A DNA stretch of 64,000 nt from Salirhabdus sp. Marseille-P4669 (lineage in GTDB: Bacteria > Bacillota > Bacilli > Bacillales > Alkalibacillaceae): NCBI RefSeq assembly GCF_900240405.1, contig NZ_OEQK01000002.1, positions 124,001 to 188,000 of the forward strand. Reading direction: 5' to 3'. A model generated the notes under the pieces. That model was not told the origin of the DNA. It saw only the letters and a program-made list of their open reading frames with translations, and did no database searches. Every line of letters begins with the position of its first letter. Position 1 is the first letter of the stretch. This document shows, in pieces, positions 1 to 7,724 of this stretch. Both the position numbers and the translations under genes were made by a program.

Positions 1-983
1 ATCGCGAAGGTGTTATCAATGCCTCCGTAGAATTTGATATTAAAACATTACGTCCAACCTATCGATTGTTAATCGGTGTACCAGGACGAAGTAATGCATT
101 TGATATCTCCAAACGCCTTGGTTTGAGTGAATCGATTATAGAACAAGCAAAATCATTAACAGGTCGAGAATCACAAAGTGTAGAAAATATGATTGCCTCC
201 TTAGAGGAATCGCGTAGAAAAGCAGATGAAGATTACCAAACAGCAGAGGTAATATTAGAAAAAGCGAACGAATTAAAAGAGGAATTAGAGAAGAAATGGT
301 CAGCGTTTGAAAAGCAAAAGGAAAAGCTGTTGAAAAAAGCAGAAGAGAAAGCAGCAAAAGAAGTAGAGAAGGCAAAAAGACAGGCTGAAGAAATAATTGA
401 AAAGCTTCGTCAAATGGAAAAGCATGCCTCTATAAAAGAACATGAAATTATCGATGCTCGAAAACAGCTGGAAGAGGCAGGGTTTCATGCGAATGCAGAT
501 CAGATGCAAAAAACTTCCAAACCGAGTATGGATGGGGAAAAGCTTGAACCCGGTGATGAAGTAAAGGTATTAACCTTAAATCAAACAGGACATATTGTGG
601 AAAAAATTAGTGAAAAAGAGTACCAAGTTCAGCTTGGAATCATGAAAATGAAAGTAAAACGAAACAATTTGCAATTTGTAAAACGGAAGGAACCTATTCA
701 AGAAAAGCCTGTAGCATCGGTAAAAGGCTCTGGATACCACATTAAACCAGAATTAGATCTTCGTGGTGAGCGTTATGAGGATGCATTGCTTCAATTAGAG
801 AAATATATTGATGATGCTTTATTAGCGGGATATCCCCATGTATCGATTATTCATGGGAAAGGTACAGGTGCACTTCGAAAAGGTGTTCAAAAATTTGCCG
901 ATAAGCATCCATCCATTTCATCGCATCGTAGTGGTACAATGAATGAAGGCGGAACTGGCGTTACAATAATTGAATTTAAGTAG
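1..983 (+). CDS. mutS2: MutS2 endonuclease, C-terminal part (5' end outside window)
   Basis: The frame is open from the window edge (first full codon at base 3), so the 5' end lies upstream. The visible part begins at the end of the MutS-like ATPase (LIGVPGRSNAFDISKRLGL), continues through a long Lys/Glu-rich coiled coil (about 90-260 codons in), then a linker and a C-terminal Smr domain with LDLRG and HGKGTGALR motifs. MutS2 proteins bind branched DNA or collided ribosomes, and the Smr domain supplies nuclease activity in several homologues. An internal ATG at 66 is not the start because the homology runs upstream of it. Identity is firm from domain order and from the neighbour yshE, which follows mutSB in B. 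subtilis. Confidence 0.93.
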   Translation, partial: REGVINASVEFDIKTLRPTYRLLIGVPGRSNAFDISKRLGLSESIIEQAKSLTGRESQSVENMIASLEESRRKADEDYQTAEVILEKANELKEELEKKWSAFEKQKEKLLKKAEEKAAKEVEKAKRQAEEIIEKLRQMEKHASIKEHEIIDARKQLEEAGFHANADQMQKTSKPSMDGEKLEPGDEVKVLTLNQTGHIVEKISEKEYQVQLGIMKMKVKRNNLQFVKRKEPIQEKPVASVKGSGYHIKPELDLRGERYEDALLQLEKYIDDALLAGYPHVSIIHGKGTGALRKGVQKFADKHPSISSHRSGTMNEGGTGVTIIEFK

Positions 984-1006
984 CATTCTAAGAGAGGAGA
1001 ATTGGA

Positions 1007-1417
1007 ATGTGGGCGGACTTTTGGGAAAACGCATTAATCGAAACAGCTGCTAGTTACAGTGTGGTCATTTTATGTGTTATTGTGTTTTTAGCAATTTTTG
1101 AATTAGTAACAAAGTATAACAACTGGGAACAAATCAAAAAAGGGAATTTATCTGTTGCCATGGCTACAGGTGGGAAGATATTTGGTATTTCAAACATTTT
1201 TCGCTATTCCATCGAGCATAACGATTCATTACTTGTTAGTATGAGTTGGGGTGCATTTGGATTTGTACTGCTTTTAATCGGTTATTTTATTTTTGAATTT
1301 TTAACACCGACCTTCCGTATTGATGAGGAAATAGAAAAGGATAATCGTGCAGTTGGATTAATAGCTATGATTATTTCTGTTGGTTTGTCCTATGTTATCG
1401 GGGCGAATATTGTGTAA
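1007..1417 (+). CDS. yshE: DUF350 family membrane protein, YshE-like
   Basis: A 136-residue protein with four hydrophobic segments (roughly 15-40, 45-65, 72-95, 112-135), typical of the DUF350 family. Function is unknown. It starts 23 bases after mutS2 with a GAGAGGAG ribosome binding site, and is probably cotranscribed with it. The same gene follows mutSB in B. subtilis, which supports the name. Confidence 0.85.
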   Translation: MWADFWENALIETAASYSVVILCVIVFLAIFELVTKYNNWEQIKKGNLSVAMATGGKIFGISNIFRYSIEHNDSLLVSMSWGAFGFVLLLIGYFIFEFLTPTFRIDEEIEKDNRAVGLIAMIISVGLSYVIGANIV

Positions 1418-1429
1418 GGGGAAAAGAAA

Positions 1430-1504
1430 ATGAAAACATTAGCCATTGTATTAATGATTGTCGCAGTCATCTTCATCATCGCAGGCGTTATTTTCGTTTT
1501 GTGA
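1430..1504 (+). CDS. Candidate 24-residue single-span membrane microprotein
   Basis: A short frame starts 12 bases after yshE, preceded by AAGGGGAAAAG (a fair ribosome binding site). It encodes Met-Lys-Thr followed by an almost purely hydrophobic stretch rich in Val, Ile, Leu and Ala, ending at TGA. This would be a single transmembrane helix with almost no soluble part. I do not recognise it. Position, spacing and composition argue for a real translated peptide coupled to the DUF350 protein, but a frame this short could be chance. Confidence 0.5.
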   Translation: MKTLAIVLMIVAVIFIIAGVIFVL

Positions 1505-1608
1505 CGCGAACGTAAACGAAAAGACGGATTGACGTTCATGATAGACAGTAGAATAATGAAAAAAGGTATTTTACACTTAGACTTGTACAAAACATTCATT
1601 ACTAATAG

Positions 1609-1650
1609 GCCGAAAACAGATGCGTAATTTGTTTTCGGCTTGTATTATAT
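1609..1650 (+). terminator. Terminator after mutS2-yshE
   Basis: Inverted repeat GCCGAAAACA / TGTTTTCGGC (10 bp, perfect; 1609-1618 with 1630-1639) followed by a T-rich but interrupted tract. The rest of 1505-1888 holds no gene, only this terminator and the lcfA promoter. Confidence 0.7.
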
Positions 1651-1814
1651 TAATTTGCAAAAGCTCTACTCAGCACTAATCGACAAAAAGATTAGCTGAT
1701 AAGTATGGTTCTGACTACAGCTATGTTGCGTTTTTTTTCAGATGTGAGAAGAATTCATGTAGAGTGGTAAACTCTTCCTCTTGTAAGGATTTTTCATTCT
1801 AAAATAAAAATTTT

Positions 1815-1842
1815 TTGACTATTGTAAATAATGATATAAAAT
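1815..1842 (+). promoter_or_regulatory. Probable SigA promoter of lcfA
   Basis: TTGACT at 1815-1820 and TAAAAT at 1837-1842, spacing 16. It lies about 45 bases upstream of the lcfA start. No clear FadR site was seen at this promoter. Confidence 0.55.
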
Positions 1843-1888
1843 AGAAGTAGTATTTATATCATTCCATATTATACAAGGAGGCGAACGA

Positions 1889-3586
1889 ATGAGTGGGGAA
1901 GTAAAAGTTTGGTATAAGCATTATCCTTCAGAGATTCCTACTTCACTAGATTTTGAGGAAAAAGCCCTTCATTTATTTCTACAAGATTCAGCAGAAAATC
2001 ACCCAAATTTGAAAGCGCTTCACTTTATGGGTAAAGAAATGTCATTTCAAGAGGTTTATTACCAGTCGAAAAAAGTCGCAAGTTATTTACAATCACTAGG
2101 GATTCAAAAAGGCGATCGTGTAGCAATTATGCTACCAAATAGCCCGCAATCTGTAATTGCTTACTATGGTGCCTTAATGGCAGGTGCTATTGTTGTTCAA
2201 ACAAATCCTTTATACACAGAGAGAGAATTAGAGTACCAAATGAAAGACTCTGGTTCTAAAGTCATCGTATGTCTAGACATTTTATATAAACGTGTTATGG
2301 GTGTGAAGAAAGACACAGATCTACAGCATATTATTGTTACAGGAATTAAAGACTATTTGCCATTTCCTAAGAACATCCTTTATCCAATTGTTCAAAAACG
2401 AGAGTATGGAAAGTTCGAAAAAGCAAAGCATGGTGGAAATGTACATGTTTGGGTAAATATGATGAATGAAGCAAGCGGGAATGTAAAGGGAGTAGAAATT
2501 GATCCAAAAGAAGACTTAGCATTGCTTCAATATACTGGTGGAACAACTGGATATCCGAAAGGTGTTATGTTGACTCATTATAACTTAGTAGCGAATACAA
2601 AAATGAGCGAAGCATGGATGTATAAAGCCAAGAAAGGAAAAGAGGTTACATTAGGTATCTTACCATTCTTTCATGTATATGGTATGACTGCAGTCATGAA
2701 TCTAAGTATTAGTACTGCTAACAAAATGGTTCTCATTCCTAAGTTTGATGTCGAAGAGGTATTAAAAGCAATTGATAAACAGAAACCAACCTTATTCCCT
2801 GGTGCACCTACAATTTATGTTGGTCTACTAAATCACCCTAAAATTAAAGAATATGACTTATCTTCTGTAGAGGCATGCATTAGTGGCTCAGCTCCACTTC
2901 CAGTTGAGGTGCAAGAGCAATTTGAAAAAGTAACAGGTGGAAAACTAGTAGAAGGCTATGGTTTATCTGAATCATCTCCTGTTACACATGCAAACTTCTT
3001 ATGGGATAAGCGAGTGAGTGGAAGTATTGGGGTACCGTGGCCCAATACAGATGCGAAAATTTTCAAAGAAGGGTTGAAGGAAGAAGCGGAGCAAGGAGAA
3101 ATCGGAGAATTAGCTGTTAAAGGTCCTCAAGTAATGAAAGGCTATTGGAATAAGCCAGAAGAAACAGAAAAAGTCTTAAAAGATGGCTGGCTCTTTACAG
3201 GCGATATGGGATACATGGATGAAGAGGGCTTCTTTTATGTGGTGGATCGTAAAAAGGATATGATTATTGCAGGTGGATATAATATATATCCAAGGGAAGT
3301 CGAGGAAATTCTTTATGAACATGAAGATGTACAGGAAGCAGTTGTTGCAGGTATTCCCGATGCCTATCGTGGAGAAACGGTTAAAGCCTATATCGTATTA
3401 AAAGAAGGAAAATCGTTGTCAGAAAAAGAACTGGATGCATTCTGTAGAAAAAATTTAGCTGCTTACAAGGTACCTCGTATTTATGAATTTAGAAAGGAAT
3501 TACCGAAAACAGCTGTAGGAAAAATATTACGTAGAAAGCTTGTGGATGAAGAAAAAGAAAAGCTACAAAAAGAACAAACAATATAA
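1889..3586 (+). CDS. lcfA: Long-chain fatty-acid--CoA ligase
   Basis: Activates fatty acids with ATP and CoA for beta-oxidation. The 565-residue protein has the complete adenylate-forming set: the phosphate loop YTGGTTGYPKG (215-225), the adenine motif YGLSESSP (from 357), the GDMGY aspartate (439), and the conserved lysine of KTAVGKI (545). No signal or membrane segment is apparent. AAGGAGG precedes the ATG by seven bases. It heads the same block as in B. subtilis: lcfA, fadR, enoyl-CoA hydratase, etfB, etfA, together a fatty-acid oxidation unit. Confidence 0.93.
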   Translation: MSGEVKVWYKHYPSEIPTSLDFEEKALHLFLQDSAENHPNLKALHFMGKEMSFQEVYYQSKKVASYLQSLGIQKGDRVAIMLPNSPQSVIAYYGALMAGAIVVQTNPLYTERELEYQMKDSGSKVIVCLDILYKRVMGVKKDTDLQHIIVTGIKDYLPFPKNILYPIVQKREYGKFEKAKHGGNVHVWVNMMNEASGNVKGVEIDPKEDLALLQYTGGTTGYPKGVMLTHYNLVANTKMSEAWMYKAKKGKEVTLGILPFFHVYGMTAVMNLSISTANKMVLIPKFDVEEVLKAIDKQKPTLFPGAPTIYVGLLNHPKIKEYDLSSVEACISGSAPLPVEVQEQFEKVTGGKLVEGYGLSESSPVTHANFLWDKRVSGSIGVPWPNTDAKIFKEGLKEEAEQGEIGELAVKGPQVMKGYWNKPEETEKVLKDGWLFTGDMGYMDEEGFFYVVDRKKDMIIAGGYNIYPREVEEILYEHEDVQEAVVAGIPDAYRGETVKAYIVLKEGKSLSEKELDAFCRKNLAAYKVPRIYEFRKELPKTAVGKILRRKLVDEEKEKLQKEQTI

Positions 3587-3711
3587 TAACGTGTTAAAAA
3601 CGAATACGTACCGAACAAACATGTCTTGTCTGATTCGCTTACTATGGTTTTATTCTTTGTATTCAAATGGTAAGGTTAGTAAAATAGAGATAACATTTCC
3701 TTTGGATTTGC

Positions 3712-3740
3712 TTGACAGATTAATTTGTTCCTTTTAAAAT
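3712..3740 (+). promoter_or_regulatory. Promoter of fadR
   Basis: TTGACA at 3712-3717 and TAAAAT at 3735-3740 with 17-base spacing, a near-consensus SigA promoter. The FadR-like operator begins ten bases after the -10 box. Confidence 0.7.
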
Positions 3741-3749
3741 AAGATGTAA

Positions 3750-3767
3750 TGAATGACTATTCATTCA
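3750..3767. promoter_or_regulatory. FadR-type operator
   Basis: An 18-bp near-palindrome with TGAATGA at the left and TCATTCA at the right, matching the established B. subtilis FadR box (TGAATGA-N4-TCATTCA). It covers the likely transcription start of fadR, which would give acyl-CoA-relieved autorepression of fadR and the downstream enoyl-CoA hydratase and ETF genes (inference). Confidence 0.85.
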
Positions 3768-3786
3768 TTATTATGAATAATAGAAG

Positions 3787-3842
3787 CCGCCTTAATTAAA
3801 TCAACTAGAGATAGCAACGATCAATACAACTTCTTAAGGCGG
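3787..3842 (+). repeat. Inverted repeat in fadR leader
   Basis: CCGCCTTAA (3787-3795) and TTAAGGCGG (3834-3842) are perfect complements flanking a 38-base loop in the leader just before fadR. There is no T tract after it, so it is not an ordinary terminator. It could be a second regulatory structure or a processing stem. Confidence 0.4.
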
Positions 3843-3869
3843 TTATGCTTATCTCGTAAGGAGCAAAAG

Positions 3870-4454
3870 ATGAAAAAGAATAGACCAAAGTATAAACAAA
3901 TTATTGATGCAGCTGTAGAAGTGATTGCAGAAAACGGGTATCATGCTTCCCAGGTATCAAAAATTGCAAAAAAAGCGGGAGTAGCAGATGGTACCATCTA
4001 TCTTTACTTTAAAAACAAAGAAGACATTCTTGTTTCCATGTTTGAAGAAAAAATGGGACAGTTTATTGAGATTATTAAAGAGGAAATAGCTACGAAAAGC
4101 AATGCGAATGAAAAGCTTTATACCTTAATTGAAATGCATTTTACACAATTAGCACAAGACCACCATTTAGCCATTGTGACACAGCTGGAACTAAGACAGT
4201 CCAACAAAGAATTACGTCTAAAAATCAACCGTGTATTAAGAGGGTATATGGAGATTGTAGACTCTATATTACAGGAAGGTATGGAAGAAGGCGTATTTTA
4301 TAAAGAAATGAATAGTAAACTTATTAGACAAATGATTTTTGGTACACTTGATGAAGTAGTAACAAACTGGGTAATGAAGGAACAGAAATACGATTTAGTA
4401 TCACAAGTCAGCGATGTACATCACTTTATTATCCATGGTTTAAAAAATAAATAA
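3870..4454 (+). CDS. fadR: TetR-family regulator of fatty-acid degradation, FadR-like
   Basis: A 194-residue TetR-type repressor. The N-terminal helix-turn-helix (about 8-55) includes IAKKAGVADGTIYLYFKNKEDIL, typical of the family; the rest is helical and would bind long-chain acyl-CoA. AAGGAGC precedes the ATG. A FadR-like operator lies 100 bases upstream, and the gene sits between lcfA and the enoyl-CoA hydratase as in B. subtilis. Known role of the family: repress beta-oxidation genes until acyl-CoA binds. Confidence 0.9.
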   Translation: MKKNRPKYKQIIDAAVEVIAENGYHASQVSKIAKKAGVADGTIYLYFKNKEDILVSMFEEKMGQFIEIIKEEIATKSNANEKLYTLIEMHFTQLAQDHHLAIVTQLELRQSNKELRLKINRVLRGYMEIVDSILQEGMEEGVFYKEMNSKLIRQMIFGTLDEVVTNWVMKEQKYDLVSQVSDVHHFIIHGLKNK

Positions 4455-4482
4455 ATACTTATTTTCAAAGGGGAGTGGGGAT

Positions 4483-5256
4483 TTGGAAAAGGTTCAACTA
4501 CAGGTTCAAGAACATATTGCAGTCGTTACTTTTAATAGTCCGCCAGCCAATGCTTTATCTACTAATCTTCTAAAAGAACTTTCGACAACGCTAGATACTA
4601 TTGAAAAGGATAAAAAGATAAAAGCCGTAGTATTTCAAGGGGAAGGGAAGTTCTTTTCTGCTGGTGCAGATATAAAGGAATTTACATCATTGCAAAACGG
4701 TGATGATTATGCAGCGCTGGCTCAAGGTGGCCAAAAATTGTTTGATCGAATCGAAAAATTCCACATTCCAGTAATTGCATCGATTCATGGAGCTGCATTA
4801 GGTGGTGGCCTTGAGCTTGCCATGTCCTGTCATATTCGCATCGTTACAAAAACAGCAAAGCTCGGTCTTCCTGAATTAACACTTGGTATTATTCCTGGTT
4901 TTGCTGGAACACAACGTTTACCAAGATATGTTGGGCAAGCAAAAGCATATGAAATGATTTTAACAGGAACACCAATTAGTGGGGAAGAAGCAGTTCGCTA
5001 TCGCTTGGCAAATTATGCTGTTGAGGAAGAGGAATTGTCCTCATTTACTATGAAACTAGCAAGCAATATCGTGGACAAAAGTGGTCCGTCCATCCAAGCG
5101 GTTATGGAACTCATACCATTTACTCATACTACTCAGTTCCAAGTAGGAGTAGAGGAAGAAGCTAAGAAATTTGGTTCCATCTTCGGTACAGAAGATGCAA
5201 AAGAGGGAATTACCGCTTTTGTTGAAAAAAGAAAGCCAAATTTTAAAGATAAATAG
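4483..5256 (+). CDS. fadB: Enoyl-CoA hydratase (crotonase family)
   Basis: Adds water to 2-enoyl-CoA in beta-oxidation. The 257 residues follow the crotonase pattern: an FSAGADIKEF oxyanion segment near 60, HGAALGGGLEL with Glu111, and GLPELTLGIIPG with Glu131, the two catalytic glutamates of true hydratases. The start is TTG at 4483 after AAAGGGGAG. It is 28 bases after fadR and 21 bases before etfB, so the four genes form an operon. The symbol follows the B. subtilis locus and does not imply the E. coli multifunctional FadB. Confidence 0.88.
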   Translation: MEKVQLQVQEHIAVVTFNSPPANALSTNLLKELSTTLDTIEKDKKIKAVVFQGEGKFFSAGADIKEFTSLQNGDDYAALAQGGQKLFDRIEKFHIPVIASIHGAALGGGLELAMSCHIRIVTKTAKLGLPELTLGIIPGFAGTQRLPRYVGQAKAYEMILTGTPISGEEAVRYRLANYAVEEEELSSFTMKLASNIVDKSGPSIQAVMELIPFTHTTQFQVGVEEEAKKFGSIFGTEDAKEGITAFVEKRKPNFKDK

Positions 5257-5277
5257 ACTTTTAGGGAGGCATACACA

Positions 5278-6051
5278 ATGAACATTTTTGTATTAATGAA
5301 GAGAACGTTTGATACAGAAGAAAAGATTGTCATTGAAGATGGACGTATAGAGGATGAAGGGGCAGAATTTATCATTAATCCATATGATGAATATGCAATT
5401 GAAGAGGCAATCCAGGTTCGTGATGAGCATGGAGGCGAGGTAACAGTTGTTACAATTGGCGGAGAAGAAGGAGAAAAGCAGCTACGTACTGCGTTAGCAA
5501 TGGGTGCAGATAAGGCTGTTCTTATTAATACAGAGGATGATTTGGAAGAAAGTGATCAATATTCAACAGCGAAAATTTTAGAGGCTTATTTTGAGGATAA
5601 AGATTATGACTTGATATTAGCTGGGAATGTAGCGATAGATCAAGCAAGTGGTCAAGTAGGTCCTAGACTAGCGGAATTATTAAATATCCCTTATGTTACG
5701 ACAATTACAGATTTGAAAATTGATGGGGAGACAGTAAAAATCGAGCGTGATGTTGAAGGGGATGTGGAAAAAGTAGAAACGACTCTACCTCTACTTGTAA
5801 CATGTCAACAAGGTTTAAACGAACCTCGTTATCCATCTTTACCTGGGATTATGAAAGCGAAGAAAAAGCCTCTAGAAGAATTAGAGCTAGATGATTTAGA
5901 TATTGATGAAGATGATGTGGAACCAAAAACAAAAACGATTGAAGTTTATCTTCCACCTGAGAAGTCAGCTGGAAAAGTATTAGAGGGTGAATTAGATGAA
6001 CAAGTAAGTGAACTAGTTTCCTTACTTCGCAACGAGGCAAAGGTATTGTAG
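5278..6051 (+). CDS. etfB: Electron transfer flavoprotein beta subunit
   Basis: A 257-residue EtfB that binds AMP and, with EtfA, carries electrons from acyl-CoA dehydrogenases to the respiratory chain. Family features seen: the N-terminal MNIFVLMKRTFDTEEKI, the AMADKA-type segment (ALAMGADKAVLI), and the LAGNVAIDQASGQVGPRLAELL region. A GGGAGG site precedes the ATG. The gene is followed after 51 bases by etfA. Confidence 0.93.
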   Translation: MNIFVLMKRTFDTEEKIVIEDGRIEDEGAEFIINPYDEYAIEEAIQVRDEHGGEVTVVTIGGEEGEKQLRTALAMGADKAVLINTEDDLEESDQYSTAKILEAYFEDKDYDLILAGNVAIDQASGQVGPRLAELLNIPYVTTITDLKIDGETVKIERDVEGDVEKVETTLPLLVTCQQGLNEPRYPSLPGIMKAKKKPLEELELDDLDIDEDDVEPKTKTIEVYLPPEKSAGKVLEGELDEQVSELVSLLRNEAKVL

Positions 6052-6102
6052 GAAAAATGGAAACGAAGATAAATGATACAGCTATGGAAAGGGGAAAAGA
6101 CA

Positions 6103-7083
6103 ATGAGCAGAAAAGTGCTTGTGTTCGGAGAAGTTCGTGACGGTGAACTACGTAATGTCTCATTTGAGGCTATTGCAGCTGGAAAATGTATAAGTGAAGG
6201 TGGAGAAGTTGTCGCAGCCATTTTTAGTGATGGTAATTTAGAAAGCGCTGCCCAACAGTTAATTCATTATGGAGCAGATCGTGTCCTTATAGTCGAAAAT
6301 GCCCAACTAAAAAACTATACATCAGAGGGCTATGCGCAAGCAGCATTGGCAGTTATAGAAGATGAAGAGCCAGAAGGAATTGTAATGGGTCATACAGCAG
6401 CGGGTAAAGACTTGACTCCAAAACTTGCAAGTAAATTAGAAAGCGGTTTAATTTCCGATGTAACGGACATTGAAGTTACTGGTGGAAATGTTGTTTTCAC
6501 GAGACCAATATACTCTGGTAAAGCATTCGAAAAGAAAATTGTTACAGATGGCTTACTATTTGTGACAATTCGTCCAAATAACATTGCGGCACTTGAAGCT
6601 GATACTTCAAGAAGTGGTGATGTAACAAAGAAAGAAGTAGAAATTAAAGATTTACGTACGGTGATTAAAGATATTTTACGTAAAACAACAGATGGGGTAG
6701 ATCTTTCAGAAGCGAAAGTAGTTGTAGCAGGCGGTCGTGGTGTGAAAAGTGCGGATGGATTTAAGCCTCTACAAGAACTTGCGGATGTATTAGGTGGAGC
6801 AGTTGGTGCTTCACGCGGGGCGTGTGATGCGGATTATTGTGATTACTCTTTACAAATTGGTCAAACTGGTAAAGTTGTAACACCTGACCTTTATATAGCA
6901 TGTGGAATTTCTGGAGCTATTCAGCACTTAGCGGGAATGTCCAATTCTAAAGTAATTGTTGCCATTAACAAAGATCCTGAAGCAAACATCTTCAACGTAG
7001 CGGATTATGGGATTGTCGGAGATTTGTTTGATGTTGTTCCGAAACTGACAGAGGAAATTAAAAAATTAAAGGTAAATGCATAA
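6103..7083 (+). CDS. etfA: Electron transfer flavoprotein alpha subunit
   Basis: A 326-residue EtfA. The C-terminal FAD domain is clear: GGRGVKS, LADVLGGAVGASRGACD, IGQTGKVVTPDLYIACGISG, and the final INKDPEANIF segment. I place the start at ATG 6103 (MSRKVLVFGEV) because AAAGGGGAAAAG stands seven bases before it and family homology begins there; the upstream in-frame ATG at 6073 would add ten unrelated residues. A terminator follows directly, ending the fad-etf operon. Confidence 0.93.
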   Translation: MSRKVLVFGEVRDGELRNVSFEAIAAGKCISEGGEVVAAIFSDGNLESAAQQLIHYGADRVLIVENAQLKNYTSEGYAQAALAVIEDEEPEGIVMGHTAAGKDLTPKLASKLESGLISDVTDIEVTGGNVVFTRPIYSGKAFEKKIVTDGLLFVTIRPNNIAALEADTSRSGDVTKKEVEIKDLRTVIKDILRKTTDGVDLSEAKVVVAGGRGVKSADGFKPLQELADVLGGAVGASRGACDADYCDYSLQIGQTGKVVTPDLYIACGISGAIQHLAGMSNSKVIVAINKDPEANIFNVADYGIVGDLFDVVPKLTEEIKKLKVNA

Positions 7084-7090
7084 CATGGAT

Positions 7091-7122
7091 AAGGCAATCT
7101 TTAGAGAGATTGCCTTATTTGA
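7091..7122 (+). terminator. Terminator after etfA
   Basis: AAGGCAATCT / AGATTGCCTT inverted repeat (7091-7100, 7107-7116) followed by a short T-rich run. Confidence 0.75.
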
Positions 7123-7189
7123 TGCTGCAAATACGAAGTATAGCACAACGTAAGTAAGTAACTTGAGGAACAAAACGAGTTGAAAGTAT

Positions 7190-7212
7190 GTTTCCCTTTT
7201 GAACGGGGAAAC
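7190..7212. repeat. Short palindrome upstream of trxA
   Basis: GTTTCCC (7190-7196) and GGGAAAC (7206-7212) are perfect complements nine bases apart, about 20 bases upstream of the likely -35 of trxA. It resembles an operator more than a terminator. The regulator is unknown. Confidence 0.35.
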
Positions 7213-7230
7213 TAGTTACCAAACAAACTA

Positions 7231-7260
7231 TTGGAATAAACTTCTTTCATGATGTTATAC
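7231..7260 (+). promoter_or_regulatory. Possible promoter of trxA
   Basis: TTGGAA at 7231-7236 and TTATAC at 7255-7260, spacing 18. It lies 41 bases upstream of trxA. Confidence 0.45.
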
Positions 7261-7301
7261 TTATCAAGAAATAAATATTGATTGTTTAGGAGGAATATAT
7301 A

Positions 7302-7616
7302 ATGGCAATTGTAAATGCGACAGATCAAAGCTTTAACGAAGAAACTTCAAATGGACTAGTACTAGCAGATTTTTGGGCTACTTGGTGTGGACCTTGTAAA
7401 ATGATTGCTCCTGTACTTGAGGAATTAGACAGTGAAATGGCTGATAAAGTAAAAATCGTAAAACTTGATGTAGATGAAAATCAAGAAACAGCTCAAAAGT
7501 TTGGTGTTATGAGTATCCCTACATTACTTCTTTTCAAAGATGGCGAAGTAGTGGATCAAGTAATTGGTTACCAACCAAAAGAAGCTTTAACAGAATTAGT
7601 TAATAAACATGCTTAA
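7302..7616 (+). CDS. trxA: Thioredoxin
   Basis: A 104-residue cytoplasmic disulfide reductase with the WCGPC active site at residues 28-32 and the cis-proline segment SIPTLLLF. Length and sequence match the main bacterial thioredoxin. It has its own promoter region and is followed by a terminator, so it is probably monocistronic, as next to uvrC in B. subtilis. AGGAGG stands before the ATG. Confidence 0.96.
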   Translation: MAIVNATDQSFNEETSNGLVLADFWATWCGPCKMIAPVLEELDSEMADKVKIVKLDVDENQETAQKFGVMSIPTLLLFKDGEVVDQVIGYQPKEALTELVNKHA

Positions 7617-7657
7617 TACGTTCATTTAAGTAAAATATATAATATAATTTCTACTGT

Positions 7658-7697
7658 TCCCTTGTCTATTCAACATGACAAGGGATTTTATTTTTAT
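7658..7697 (+). terminator. Terminator after trxA
   Basis: TCCCTTGTC (7658-7666) and GACAAGGGA (7677-7685) followed by a T-rich run. It lies in the leader of uvrC. Confidence 0.75.
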
Positions 7698-7724
7698 TAT
7701 GATGGTGATAGGGAGGTGAATTCC

